NCBI GenBank assembly: GCA_002968845.1
Contig: PVBG01000007.1
Location: 234,833 to 298,832, forward strand
Source: Neorhizobium tomejilense
Lineage (GTDB): Bacteria; Pseudomonadota; Alphaproteobacteria; Rhizobiales; Rhizobiaceae
DNA: 64,000 bases
Direction: 5' to 3'
Of this stretch, positions 32,513 through 41,416 are shown piece after piece. The notes beneath the pieces are model-generated. The model was not told the origin of the DNA, searched no databases, and worked only from the letters and a program-made list of their open reading frames with translations. Every line of letters begins with the position of its first letter. The first letter of the stretch is position 1. The position numbers and the translations under genes were made by a program.

Positions 32513-33267
32513 GCAGCAGACTGCCTCCCTCGCTCAGCAGCGATCAGACCGATGAGGAGCAGGACGAGGGCCCAGGCGTAGACCGAGCCGACCCCTAATT
32601 GCGCTAGGCGGGGAGCACCGAAGTAACCGAGTATGACTGGGACCGGTATCACCAGAGGTGCGGCCGACAGCCATGTCCAAGGCCGCTGCCAATGATGCAA
32701 AAACACCGGAAGGAGGAAGAGCGTATAGTGGATCCAGCCAAGCGGCGACGCCTGGAGGGACGCCAAGAGCGCAAATCCGCTGACGACGATCACTGGCGGC
32801 CGGCGGAAAAAAGCCCACGCTGCCAGCGAAAGCAACAATGCGACAGCAAGAGCGGTGCCCACGGCCGGGAGGCCCGCCCGTGCTGCAAGTCCTGCAAACG
32901 AAGCGTTCGTCAAGAACACCGCCCGCCCGCCGTCCGTCGCCACCAAATGCAGCCAATCCAGGTAGATTCCGGGCCCGAAGATGACTAAAGGGACCGCGGC
33001 TATGACGACGGCCGTTGCAATCGTCACGACGCTCGGCATGCGGTGGCCCGCGAGAAAAAGCAGCACGGGCCAGACCGAAAAATTCGGTTTCATCGAGATC
33101 AACAAACCGATCATGATGCCGGCAACCAAATGGTCACCCTTTTCCAGTCGGAGCCAGGCGACGATGCAGGCCAGCACAAGCGGCGTGTAGATCTGGCCGA
33201 GATAGAGCAAGGTCGTCGGCTGGGTGGAGGAGATCCGCCGGGATCGCCGGCGGCTGCAAGATCGCAT
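32494..33267 (-). pseudogene. GT87/DUF2029-type mannosyltransferase-like membrane protein, N-terminally truncated
   Basis: From about 33230 down to the stop at 32494 the frame encodes the C-terminal half of a DUF2029 (GT87) polyprenol-phosphate-dependent glycosyltransferase: TTLLYLGQIYTPLVLACIVA, then GIMIGLLISMKPNFSVWPVL and several membrane segments. The N-terminal half, with the catalytic acidic residues and the first membrane helices, is missing. Upstream the sequence is not protein-like (Arg/Ser-rich). The fragment may have belonged to the same lipid-linked sugar locus, but it is convergent to it. Confidence 0.7.
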
Positions 33268-33361
33268 CGGAAGAGCAACTGTCGTTGCACCACTGGGACG
33301 ACAATCCGCAGGAGACCATGAGACCCCATCGTTTCATCAGCGACCTCTGCTTCCCCTAACG

Positions 33362-33970
33362 TCAAGCCATGCGATGGCGGCGTAGAATTGCGACAAGCCG
33401 GACAACCAGCATCAATCCGATAACGACCATTGCGGGCCAGTACATCGAATTCACCGCGGCGCGTTTTCCGAAGTTCAGCAAGAACGACACCCAGATGTAC
33501 CAAGCGCCCAAAGTGTGGAGCCAATACCAAGTTACCGGTCCAATAAAGGCGGCCGTTCGGTCAAACGAGGTGAGCGTCATCAGGATGATGAAGGCATAGG
33601 CGATACCACCGCCAATGTAGCTACCAATGTTCGTCAATTGCAGGAAGAGCGTTGGGTCAAGCCTGGCGAGAGCGAACAGCGCCGCGGCATGGATCGCATG
33701 GGACACGGCGAACGACACGCCGAGGTAACGACGGTTCTGTCGCAGCCACCGCGTTGCAGGAGACGGGAAAAGGCGCTCCAGGCTTGACGCCGTGAAAGCC
33801 AGCGCGAAGAGCACCAGCGACGTGCGGGCCGTCAGCCGGATCACTAGACGCGCCGCCTCGACAGATGACGGGCTCATCGCGGCGGCGACCGCCGCCATGA
33901 TCAGCAACGACAGCGAGATGAGAGCCGTAAGTTGCCAACCCTTCCAGACTGAATTTTCCTTCGCAGGCAT
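33362..33970 (-). CDS. Ferric-reductase-like transmembrane protein
   Basis: A 202-residue inner-membrane protein with six membrane segments. RRYLGVSFAVSHAIHAAALF is the haem-ligating-helix pattern of the ferric-reductase-like transmembrane domain (paired histidines 4 residues apart), and TWYWLHTLGAWYIWVSFLL is the second. There is no flavin or NADPH domain, so it resembles MsrQ/YedZ-type or orphan haem proteins that pass electrons to a partner. GGAGG lies five bases before the ATG at 33968-33970. It is divergent from a TetR gene, with palindromes in the spacer, and is therefore its likely target. Confidence 0.82.
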   Translation of the reverse strand: MPAKENSVWKGWQLTALISLSLLIMAAVAAAMSPSSVEAARLVIRLTARTSLVLFALAFTASSLERLFPSPATRWLRQNRRYLGVSFAVSHAIHAAALFALARLDPTLFLQLTNIGSYIGGGIAYAFIILMTLTSFDRTAAFIGPVTWYWLHTLGAWYIWVSFLLNFGKRAAVNSMYWPAMVVIGLMLVVRLVAILRRHRMA

Positions 33971-33987
33971 GTAGGCCTCCCGTTTAT

Positions 33988-34047
33988 GTAAACACTGATT
34001 ACTTCAAAGGAAGGCGTTTTGCAAGGGCAATTATAATCAATGATTAC
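33988..34047. promoter_or_regulatory. Two TetR-type operators, consensus GTAATCA-N-TGATTAC
   Basis: GTAAACACTGATTAC (33988-34002) and ATAATCAATGATTAC (34033-34047) share the right arm TGATTAC, and each has one mismatch to full symmetry. Their centres are 45 bases apart. They fill the spacer between the ferric-reductase-like gene and the TetR gene, so mutual control is likely. Confidence 0.72.
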
Positions 34048-34078
34048 ATTCGAGGGACGGATCGGCTATCGTCGCAAA

Positions 34079-34750
34079 ATGACGCCAAAATCACTGCCAG
34101 CTCGCGCTAACTACCACCATGGAAACCTGATCGAAGCTCTCCTTGAGGCTGCCATCGTACTCATCGAGGACAAGGGCGTGGAATCGCTGTCTGTGCGTGA
34201 AGTGGCCAAACGCGCCGGAGTTTCGCCCGGCGCACCATTCCGGCATTTCAGCAGCAAGACGGCATTGTTGACGGCTGTTGCCGAACAGGCAATGAGCCGC
34301 CTGACCGAAGCTGTGTCTGCGGAATTGCAAAGAGCAGGCGACGACGATCCGATTGCTGCGTTGCGCGCAGTCGGCCAAGGCTATCTCAACTGGGTCTTGG
34401 CCAATCCCACACATTTTCAGGTGATAAGTTCGCGCACGCTGATCGACTTCCACGGTTCTGAGAAGCTCGTCGCGGAAAATGAAGCTATTCGCTTGATCAT
34501 GGTCCAGTTGATCGACGATGCTCGAAGGCTCGGCCTGCTTCGTGACGGCATCAGCAGCGAGGATCTGATCTTCTCCTCGCGAGCATTTATATATGGCGTG
34601 GCGAGAATGTGGATCGATGGGCATTTCCCGGAGTGGCGGATTGAACGCCCCGCCGAGGCGGCAATGTCCGCAGCACTTGATATGTTCATTCTGTCTATCG
34701 GCGCTCAGGTGGGGCAAATATCACCGCCGGCACCTGAACGCGATAGGTAG
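34079..34750 (+). CDS. TetR/AcrR-family transcriptional regulator (WHG-domain type)
   Basis: A 223-residue regulator. The N-terminal NYHHGNLIEALLEAAIVLIE, then VREVAKRAGVSPGAPFRHFSSKTALLTAV, is the TetR subfamily whose C-terminal domain is called WHG. I place the start at the ATG at 34079. An earlier ATG at 34040 would lie inside the operator and add non-conserved residues, though no good ribosome binding site distinguishes them. It probably represses itself and the divergent ferric-reductase-like gene. Confidence 0.9.
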   Translation: MTPKSLPARANYHHGNLIEALLEAAIVLIEDKGVESLSVREVAKRAGVSPGAPFRHFSSKTALLTAVAEQAMSRLTEAVSAELQRAGDDDPIAALRAVGQGYLNWVLANPTHFQVISSRTLIDFHGSEKLVAENEAIRLIMVQLIDDARRLGLLRDGISSEDLIFSSRAFIYGVARMWIDGHFPEWRIERPAEAAMSAALDMFILSIGAQVGQISPPAPERDR

Positions 34751-35354
34751 GGATACTGGCAACATTCGGCAGCCCTTGCTGCGGCGTATGGAGCAAAACG
34801 CCAGATGACCTCGTCATACTGCTTCGGGTCTTGGTAGACGCCGAATGATTTTGCCGCATAATCTTCCAACGAAAAGCCTGGCGCGAAAGTTCGAGGGCGA
34901 CGCAAGGTTTTCCGGCGGACTGGTCCTTACCGACGCTCCGGTCCTTCCCCGTCAGTACCATCTTTCGAAACATCCCCTTCTCGCGCATGGCCGGATGGCG
35001 GTTATCCGGCCATGCCCATCTCGCGAAGCCTGCCCTGCGGCACGAATTTGACAGGGCGGTGGAGCGAACCCACCTCCTGGAGGTGTCCCTCAAGCGCCCC
35101 AAGAACTGCACGGTCCTTATCTCCTGTGACGGAACGCACTCTCGGGGTTGAAACGACGACAGCCAGCATCGATGAACGGCATCGACCGATCGAGATATGG
35201 CTTGTTGACGTTTGACGGTGCCGACCTGTTGTCGCCATCGGAACCGTCAAAGCCAGCCCTTGTCTTGTGTGGACAGGGGCTGGCAACGAGTTTGCTCCAA
35301 GAAAACGCCGCCCTACCGCAACAATGCCGCCGTCGTGGCAACATACCGCCCTCG
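34751..35354. other. Gene-poor region with degraded sequences
   Basis: Apart from the WYL remnant at 34762-34905 I see no supported gene. A plus-strand frame ending near 35215 (TERTLGVETTTASIDERHRP, then IEIWLVDV) looks protein-like over its last 25 residues. I cannot name it, and it has no proper start. Confidence 0.5.
34762..34905 (-). pseudogene. WYL-domain regulator, C-terminal remnant
   Basis: The frame reads FAPGFSLEDYAAKSFGVYQD, then YDEVIWRFAPYAAARAAE. This is the segment after the WYL core in YafY-like (HTH plus WYL) regulators, where FDLxxYxxxSFGVF is followed by a strand of the form VxLRFxPxxA. Neither the helix-turn-helix nor the WYL triplet itself remains. Frame and homology break off on both sides. 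Confidence 0.6.
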
Positions 35355-36071
35355 TCAGGGATCACGTTGCGCGTCGGTAATCCGCTCACGGGCACGCACC
35401 AGATGGTAACGCATATAGAGCGCCGCGTGCTCCCCGTTTCTCGCCCGGATCGCTTCGACGATCTGCTGGTGCTCGCGCAGCACGGCGATACGTCGCTCGT
35501 CCGAGCCCAGTTTCGTCAGGTTGAGCGCCACGCCCATAGAGCCGCTGATCTCCCCGCGCAGGTGTTCAAAGAGCGATACGAACAGGTCGTTGCCGCTCGC
35601 GACAGCGACCTCGCGATGAAAATTGAAATCCGCCTCGCTGGGAGACTGGCCGCTCATGATTTTTTCGCGCAGCAGCTCGTTGGCTTGGTCGAGATTGTGA
35701 AGGTTCTGGCTGGAGCGGCGCTCCGCCGCCAGCGACGCTGCCGCAGCCTCCAGCGCGAAACGAACCTCGAAGGACTTCAGATAACCCGCGACATTGGACG
35801 GCAGCACGAAGCGGGTGATGGCCGAGGGCGGCACGGCGCGCACGAATGTGCCGGAACCGCGCCGCGAATAGACAAGGCCATCAGCCTGCAACCGGATCAA
35901 GGCCTGGCGAACCACAGGGCGCGATACGGAAAAAGCAGAGCAGATATCGTTTTCCGCCGGCAGCCGATCGCCTTCCTTGAAGGCGCCATTCAAAATCTGC
36001 TCGAGGATCTGGCCGTATAGTTTGTCCGCCAGCCTCTCCTTGCGCGGCGGCGTTAATTGCAGTTCCGCCAT
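35355..36071 (-). CDS. GntR/FadR-family transcriptional regulator
   Basis: A 238-residue regulator. The winged helix reads LYGQILEQILNGAFKEGDRL, then PAENDICSAFSVSRPVVRQALIRLQADGLV. The FCD effector domain follows, with FEVRFALEAAAASLAAERRS and the metal-ligand-type histidines in DFNFHREVA and LREHQQIVEAI (positions fitting an FCD metal site). It is divergent from the sugar-acid operon starting at 36559. FCD regulators usually respond to hexuronates, gluconate or related acids, which fits the dehydratase and aldolase of that operon. Confidence 0.92.
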   Translation of the reverse strand: MAELQLTPPRKERLADKLYGQILEQILNGAFKEGDRLPAENDICSAFSVSRPVVRQALIRLQADGLVYSRRGSGTFVRAVPPSAITRFVLPSNVAGYLKSFEVRFALEAAAASLAAERRSSQNLHNLDQANELLREKIMSGQSPSEADFNFHREVAVASGNDLFVSLFEHLRGEISGSMGVALNLTKLGSDERRIAVLREHQQIVEAIRARNGEHAALYMRYHLVRARERITDAQRDP

Positions 36072-36558
36072 TCAACACCCCCTTAACTCCCAAATCTCTC
36101 GTCCCCGCGGCCCTCCCGGCGCGCGATATGGCAGTCGCGACCATGGCTCGAGCCTGCCTATCTATCGATAGGCACAATTTCAAAGATGTCATCAAAAATT
36201 ACTTCTTTTGGAGCCTTTTTTACAAAATTTGAGATGAGAGTTGACAACTTAGGTGACCGTGTTAGCGTATTCGAAATTGTCGAAGTGCATTCGGTCATCT
36301 CAGGGAGGAGATATTCAGATGCAGCACACGGCGCGAATCGACCATCATTGCTGGCGCGAGAAACGCAGCTGAGGTCGCAAGGCCAAACTTCAACGCCATT
36401 TCTGTCGCACCCTGGGCCGTAAGCCACGAAGCTTCGGCAACAGGGAGTTTTTGCCCGCGTCAGGCATCGGTCGACAGACAGTACATTTCTTCAAGCCCGG
36501 CACGCCAGCGCGTCGGCTGGCTCATTTATGCCTTTTTCGACAGAGGAACATTGCGACC
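36072..36558. promoter_or_regulatory. Divergent control region between GntR and the sugar-acid operon, with palindrome at 36156-36173
   Basis: This 487-base spacer is AT-rich in its centre (36173-36300), where promoters are expected. GCCTATC-TATC-GATAGGC at 36156-36173 is an inverted repeat with perfect 7-base arms and is the best operator candidate for the FCD-type GntR protein. No open frame here looks coding. Confidence 0.5.
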
Positions 36559-37698
36559 ATGCGCATTACCGGCCTTCGAAGCTTTATGAGCCACGACGAC
36601 AAGCGCCCCCGTGTGATCGTGGCAATCGACACGGACGAAGGCATCACCGGCTGGGGCGAGTGCTACAACCACGGTCCCGACAAGGCATTGCCGCACATCC
36701 TCGAATATTTCTATGAACAGATCAAAGGCGAGGATCCGCGACGGATCGAATTCCTGATGCTGAAGATGCAGCAGCAGGCGCGCTTTCCGGGCGGCGCGAT
36801 GCATCTGGCGGCGTTTTCGGCGATAGACCATTGCCTCTGGGATATTTCCGCCAAGGCGGTGGATCTGCCGGTCTATCAGCTGATCGGCGGCGCGGTCCGC
36901 GACAAGGTGCGCGTCTATCTCGGCGTGCATAATTACAAGGATGCCGAGGGATTCCTCGATGTGATCGCCGGTCATAACGAGAAGTACGGCCTCGCGGCAT
37001 TCAAGATGCATCCCTATCGCGTGGATTTTCACAAGGAGCGCTGGGGCGAGGTGATCCGAACGGGTGCGGAATTCTTCCGCACCATCCGCGAGCGGGCGCC
37101 ATCCCATTACGACTTCGCTTTCGATGCACATGCCAAGATCTACGATCCCTGGCAGGCAATCCAGCTCGGCAATGCTCTGGCCCCTTACGATCCGATGTTC
37201 TTCGAGGAGCCTATCCGACCGGAGCACATCCCTGCCTGGGCAGAGATGAAGGCGAAGCTTAACTGCCCGCTGGCTACCGGCGAAAGCCTCTATAACCGCT
37301 ACGAATTCCTGAACCTCCTCTCGGCACGTGGCTGCGATATCGCCCAGCCCGATATCTGCGTCGTCGGCGGGCTTCTCGAAATGCGCAAGATCGCGGCGAT
37401 TGCGGAAGCGCATTATGTGCCGATCGCACCGCATAACCCGATGGGACCGCTAGCGACCGCCGTCAACCTGCATTTCTCCGCAGCTACCCCGAACTTCAAG
37501 ATCCTCGAATACCGGCTGCCGCTCGACGCGCCCTACGTCAAGGACCCCTACCTGCCGGAGGACGGATACCTGCAGCTCCGCCCCGACCGTCCCGGCTGGG
37601 GCGTCGAGATCGACGAACAGGTGCTGGCAAAGGATGGCTACGTGCATTGGGAACGCAAGCTGCCGGTCAAGCCGGACGGCGCGTTCGGTTATCCGTGA
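36559..37698 (+). CDS. Enolase-superfamily sugar-acid dehydratase (galactonate-dehydratase-like)
   Basis: A 379-residue member of the mandelate racemase / enolase superfamily. Metal ligands expected for DgoD-like enzymes are present in register: D189 (FDAH), E216 (FFEEP) and E242 (GESLYNRYEF). H191 and H292 (APHNPMGP) match the general acid/base histidines of D-galactonate dehydratase (D183, H185, E209, E235 and H285 there). The enzyme would dehydrate an aldonic acid to a 2-keto-3-deoxy acid. The ATG at 36559 was chosen because upstream codons are not conserved-looking. It heads an operon with a Dpp-type importer and a DHDPS-family aldolase that could cleave its product. Confidence 0.9.
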   Translation: MRITGLRSFMSHDDKRPRVIVAIDTDEGITGWGECYNHGPDKALPHILEYFYEQIKGEDPRRIEFLMLKMQQQARFPGGAMHLAAFSAIDHCLWDISAKAVDLPVYQLIGGAVRDKVRVYLGVHNYKDAEGFLDVIAGHNEKYGLAAFKMHPYRVDFHKERWGEVIRTGAEFFRTIRERAPSHYDFAFDAHAKIYDPWQAIQLGNALAPYDPMFFEEPIRPEHIPAWAEMKAKLNCPLATGESLYNRYEFLNLLSARGCDIAQPDICVVGGLLEMRKIAAIAEAHYVPIAPHNPMGPLATAVNLHFSAATPNFKILEYRLPLDAPYVKDPYLPEDGYLQLRPDRPGWGVEIDEQVLAKDGYVHWERKLPVKPDGAFGYP

Positions 37699-37759
37699 GA
37701 CGGAAGACGGCAAGCAGAACGAACTGAAGAGCTCGAAGATTTCAATTGGGAGGTTGAAC

Positions 37760-39358
37760 ATGATGAAACATCTTATGGCGGCGACATTTCTAGTTGCTGC
37801 AGCGCTGACGGTCCCGCAGGGCGCAGCGCTCGCCGCATCGCCGCCGAACATGCTGGTGATCGGCACGAACCTGACCGGCATCCGCACTCTGGACCCTGCA
37901 GACAACAATGCCCGCACGGTTTCGGAGCTCATTTCCAATATCTACGACAACCTCGTCCGGCTGCCGCAGAACGACCTGCAAAAGCTGCAGCCGATGCTCG
38001 CGACCAAGTGGAGCGCCTCGGCCGACGGCAAGCTGATCACCATCACGCTGCGCAGCGACGCTACATTCCAGAGCGGCAATCCGGTGACCGCCGAAGATGC
38101 CGCCTGGTCGATCCAGCGCGTCATCAAGCGTGGTCAGGTCGGCTCGACCGATATCGCGCTCTGGGGCTTTACGGCCGACAATGTCGAAAAGCTGGTGCGG
38201 GCCAAGGATGCGCAGACGCTCGAAATCGAGCTGCCGATCCAGGTCAGCACCGATCTCGTGCTTTATTCGCTCGCCAGCTCTTCGCTTGGCATCATCGACA
38301 AGAAGACCGCCATGTCGCATGAGGCGAACGGCGATTTCGGCGCTGCCTGGCTTGCCGCCAACTCGGCCGGCAGCGGTCCTTTCACGCTTTCGCAATGGCG
38401 TCCGAACGACATCGCAGTCTTCGAAGCCAACAAGAAATACTGGGGCGGTGTCCCGGCCATGGCCCGCGTCATCACCCGGCATATCCCCGAATCCGGCAAC
38501 CTGCGTCTTCAGCTGCAGGCCGGCGACGTGGATGTCGGCCAGTATCTCGCAAGCGGCGACCTGGATGCGCTGGCGAACGACAAGAAAATGGTGATCGACA
38601 ACGTGCCAGGTCTCGGCTTCTATTATATCGCACTGAACCAGAAAGACCCCGATCTGCAGAAGCCCCTGGTCCGCCAAGCATTCCAGCATGCTTTCGACTG
38701 GAAGGCGATCTCCGGCAATATCATGCGCTATACCGGCTTTCCGTGGCAGTCCGTCGTGCCGAAGGGCATGATCGGTGCGCCGGCTGACAATACATCCCGT
38801 TATGACTACGACCCGGCCAAGGCCAAGGCCTTGCTGGCGCAGGCCGGATATCCGAATGGCCTCAAGAAGGTGCTGAACCCATCGGGTGCCGCAACGTTGC
38901 CGTTCACCGAAGCCCTGCAGGCAAGCGCCCGTGCGGCCGGCTTCGACCTTAACCTTGTGCCCGGCGAATACACACCAGCCTTCCGCGAGCGCAAATACGA
39001 AATCCTGCTCGGCAATTCTGGTGCCCGCCTGCCCGATCCGTTCGCGGTCGCCACCCAATATGCCTACAACCCAGACAATCGCGACGAGGCCCGTCTCGGC
39101 AGCTATTATCTGTGGCGCACCGCCATGCAGGTTCCGGAGCTGAACACCCTTGTCGATCAGTCGATGAAGGAACGCGATACGACCAAGCGCACGGAAATGT
39201 TCAAGAAGATCGATGAGATCTACAAGGGCATGAACCCGCCGCTGATCGTCTTCTTCCAACGCACTGACCCCTATGTCATGCGCGCCAATGTCAAGGGTTA
39301 TCAGGGACATACGACCTGGTCGACCCGTTGGCACGACGTGACGAAAACCAAGGAGTAG
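37760..39358 (+). CDS. ABC transporter substrate-binding protein, SBP family 5
   Basis: A 532-residue periplasmic binding protein. The signal peptide is MMKHLMAATFLVAAALTVPQ, with a cleavage site after ALA. The mature protein has the family 5 pattern: DPADNNARTVSELISNIYDN, then ITITLRSDATFQSGNPVTAEDAAWS. GGGAGG at 37748-37753 is well spaced for the ATG at 37760. Family 5 proteins bind peptides, nickel, opines or oligosaccharides. With the sugar-acid enzymes in this operon, an oligosaccharide or sugar-acid conjugate is more likely than a peptide. Confidence 0.93.
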   Translation: MMKHLMAATFLVAAALTVPQGAALAASPPNMLVIGTNLTGIRTLDPADNNARTVSELISNIYDNLVRLPQNDLQKLQPMLATKWSASADGKLITITLRSDATFQSGNPVTAEDAAWSIQRVIKRGQVGSTDIALWGFTADNVEKLVRAKDAQTLEIELPIQVSTDLVLYSLASSSLGIIDKKTAMSHEANGDFGAAWLAANSAGSGPFTLSQWRPNDIAVFEANKKYWGGVPAMARVITRHIPESGNLRLQLQAGDVDVGQYLASGDLDALANDKKMVIDNVPGLGFYYIALNQKDPDLQKPLVRQAFQHAFDWKAISGNIMRYTGFPWQSVVPKGMIGAPADNTSRYDYDPAKAKALLAQAGYPNGLKKVLNPSGAATLPFTEALQASARAAGFDLNLVPGEYTPAFRERKYEILLGNSGARLPDPFAVATQYAYNPDNRDEARLGSYYLWRTAMQVPELNTLVDQSMKERDTTKRTEMFKKIDEIYKGMNPPLIVFFQRTDPYVMRANVKGYQGHTTWSTRWHDVTKTKE

Positions 39359-39365
39359 GATTGAC

Positions 39366-40478
39366 GTGGCCAGCGTGGACATGACGACACGAGACAACTC
39401 GCCCGTACCGACCACGACTGATCCCGCCACCGATGGCCCGGTCGATGACATGCCGGATGATGGCATCAAGCTTGCCGTCCGTCGCTTCATCGGTCGCGTC
39501 GTCGCTGTGGTGACGACCCTGCTGGGGCTGCTCTTCCTGACCTTCTCGATGGGACGCCTGCTGCCGGCCGATCCGGTTCTGGCGATCACCGGACCCGAGG
39601 TCAGCAAGGAAGTCTATGACCGGGTTTTCAAGCAACTCGGCCTCGACCAGCCCGTCTACATACAGTTCCTCAGCTATGTGAAAAGAGTGCTGACCGGCGA
39701 TCTCGGCGTCTCCGCGATCACCGGCCAGCCCATCGTCACCGACCTGCTGTCGATCTTTCCGGCAACGATCGAACTGACCCTGGTGGCGATGATCGTCGGC
39801 ACCATCGTTGGCGTGCCACTTGGCATCACGGCTGCGGTTCATCGCGGCAAGCCGATCGACCATGTCGCCCGTATCGTCGGTCTTGCAGGCCATTCGATCC
39901 CGACCTTCTGGATGGGTCTGATGGCGCTCTTTATCTTCTATGCCAAGCTGCAATGGGTCGGCGCATCGGGGCGCGTCGATGTCTATTACGAAGGCATCGT
40001 CACGCCGGTGACAGGCTTCCTGCTGCTCGATTCCGCCATGGAAGCCAACTGGGACGTCTTCCAGAATGCGCTCGGCCACATCATCCTGCCCGGCTCGATC
40101 CTTGGCTATTATTCCGTCGCCTATATCAGCCGCATGTCGCGCAGCTTCATGCTGGAGCAGCTCAGCCAGGAATATATCATCACGGCGCGCGCCAAGGGGC
40201 TGGCCTCCCGCCAGGTGATCTGGCGCCACGCCTTCCGCAACATCCGCGTCCAGCTCCTGACCATCATAGCGCTGACACTCGGCGGTCTGCTTGAGGGCGC
40301 GGTGCTGATCGAGACCGTCTTCGCCTGGCCGGGGCTCGGCCAGTATCTCACCCGCGGCCTGCAGATGAACGACATGAATGTCGTCATGGGCGCGGTTCTC
40401 ACCATCGGGATCGTCTTCCTGATCATCAACATCACGTCGGATGTGCTCTACCGCATCCTCGACCCGAGAACACGGTGA
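39366..40478 (+). CDS. ABC transporter permease, DppB/OppB-like
   Basis: A 370-residue permease, longer than usual because of a 45-residue acidic and threonine-rich cytoplasmic N-terminus. The rest shows FLTFSMGRLLPADPVLAITG in the first loop, TGDLGVSAITGQPI, and the EAA loop ARAKGLASRQVIWRHAFRNI. The start GTG at 39366 has AAGGAG upstream; the ATG at 39381 is an alternative. It follows the binding-protein gene by 7 bases and overlaps the next permease gene by 4. Confidence 0.92.
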   Translation: MASVDMTTRDNSPVPTTTDPATDGPVDDMPDDGIKLAVRRFIGRVVAVVTTLLGLLFLTFSMGRLLPADPVLAITGPEVSKEVYDRVFKQLGLDQPVYIQFLSYVKRVLTGDLGVSAITGQPIVTDLLSIFPATIELTLVAMIVGTIVGVPLGITAAVHRGKPIDHVARIVGLAGHSIPTFWMGLMALFIFYAKLQWVGASGRVDVYYEGIVTPVTGFLLLDSAMEANWDVFQNALGHIILPGSILGYYSVAYISRMSRSFMLEQLSQEYIITARAKGLASRQVIWRHAFRNIRVQLLTIIALTLGGLLEGAVLIETVFAWPGLGQYLTRGLQMNDMNVVMGAVLTIGIVFLIINITSDVLYRILDPRTR

Positions 40479-41416
40479 TAGATATGGCGATACCCATTTC
40501 CCAATCTCGCCCCACGCCTCCCGGCATTCGCGGCTGGCTTCTCGCCCCTGAACCCAAGGGTACGCTGCATGCGTCTGTGCAGCAATTCTACCAGGGCTGG
40601 CTGAAATTCCGTGAACATCCGCTCGGCGTCGTCGGCCTAGTGGTTATCCTGATCCTCATCATAACCGCCGCCGCCGCCCCTATTCTGACGCAATACGATC
40701 CGATCGCTCAGAACATGGCGATCCGCCTGTCGCCCCCCTCTTGGGACCACATTCTCGGAACCGACAATTTCGGTCGCGACGTCTTCGCCCGCATCATTTA
40801 CGGCGCACGCACGACGCTCGACATCATCATCCTCGTGACGATCATCGTCGCACCGATCGGGCTCTTGATCGGCACCTGCTCCGGTTATTTCGGCGGCATT
40901 GTCGATGAGGTGCTGATGCGCATCACGGATATCTTCCTCTCCTTCCCCGGTCTCGTATTGGCGCTCGGCTTTGCGGCAGCTCTCGGTCCCGGCATCACCA
41001 ACGCAATCATCGCGATCTCGCTGACTGCCTGGCCGCCCATCGCCCGCCTCGCCCGCGCCGAAACGCTGAGCCTCAGGCAAATGGACTATATCGCCGCGGT
41101 GCGGCTGCAAGGCGCATCCTCGGCCGCCGTGATCATGCGCCATATCCTGCCGATGTGCGTACCCTCGGTCATCGTCCGCGTGACGCTCAACATGGCCGGC
41201 ATTATCCTGACCGCCGCCGGCCTCGGCTTCCTCGGCCTTGGCGCCCAGCCGCCATGGCCGGAATGGGGCGCGATGGCCGCCACCGGCCGCGAGTTCATGC
41301 TCGACAGCCCCTGGGTTATCGCCGCGCCCGGCATTGCAATCGCAGTCGTCAGCCTTGCCTTCAATCTCGTCGGCGATGCCCTGCGCGACGTACTCGACCC
41401 AAGAGGTGGCGAATGA
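40475..41416 (+). CDS. ABC transporter permease, DppC/OppC-like
   Basis: A 313-residue permease partner. The N-terminal cytoplasmic tail is followed by REHPLGVVGLVVILILIITA (first helix), ILGTDNFGRDVFARIIYGAR (family signature) and the EAA loop AVRLQGASSAAVIMRHILPM. The start is a GTG at 40475 within the stop of the upstream gene (GTGA); an ATG three codons on is also possible. Coupled to the ATPase gene by an ATGA overlap. Confidence 0.93.
   Translation: MIDMAIPISQSRPTPPGIRGWLLAPEPKGTLHASVQQFYQGWLKFREHPLGVVGLVVILILIITAAAAPILTQYDPIAQNMAIRLSPPSWDHILGTDNFGRDVFARIIYGARTTLDIIILVTIIVAPIGLLIGTCSGYFGGIVDEVLMRITDIFLSFPGLVLALGFAAALGPGITNAIIAISLTAWPPIARLARAETLSLRQMDYIAAVRLQGASSAAVIMRHILPMCVPSVIVRVTLNMAGIILTAAGLGFLGLGAQPPWPEWGAMAATGREFMLDSPWVIAAPGIAIAVVSLAFNLVGDALRDVLDPRGGE

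Noticed and set aside
35012..35215. Plus-strand frame ending in IEIWLVDV
   Set aside because: The last residues look protein-like, but the frame has no proper start and I recognise no family; noted only within the gene-poor region.
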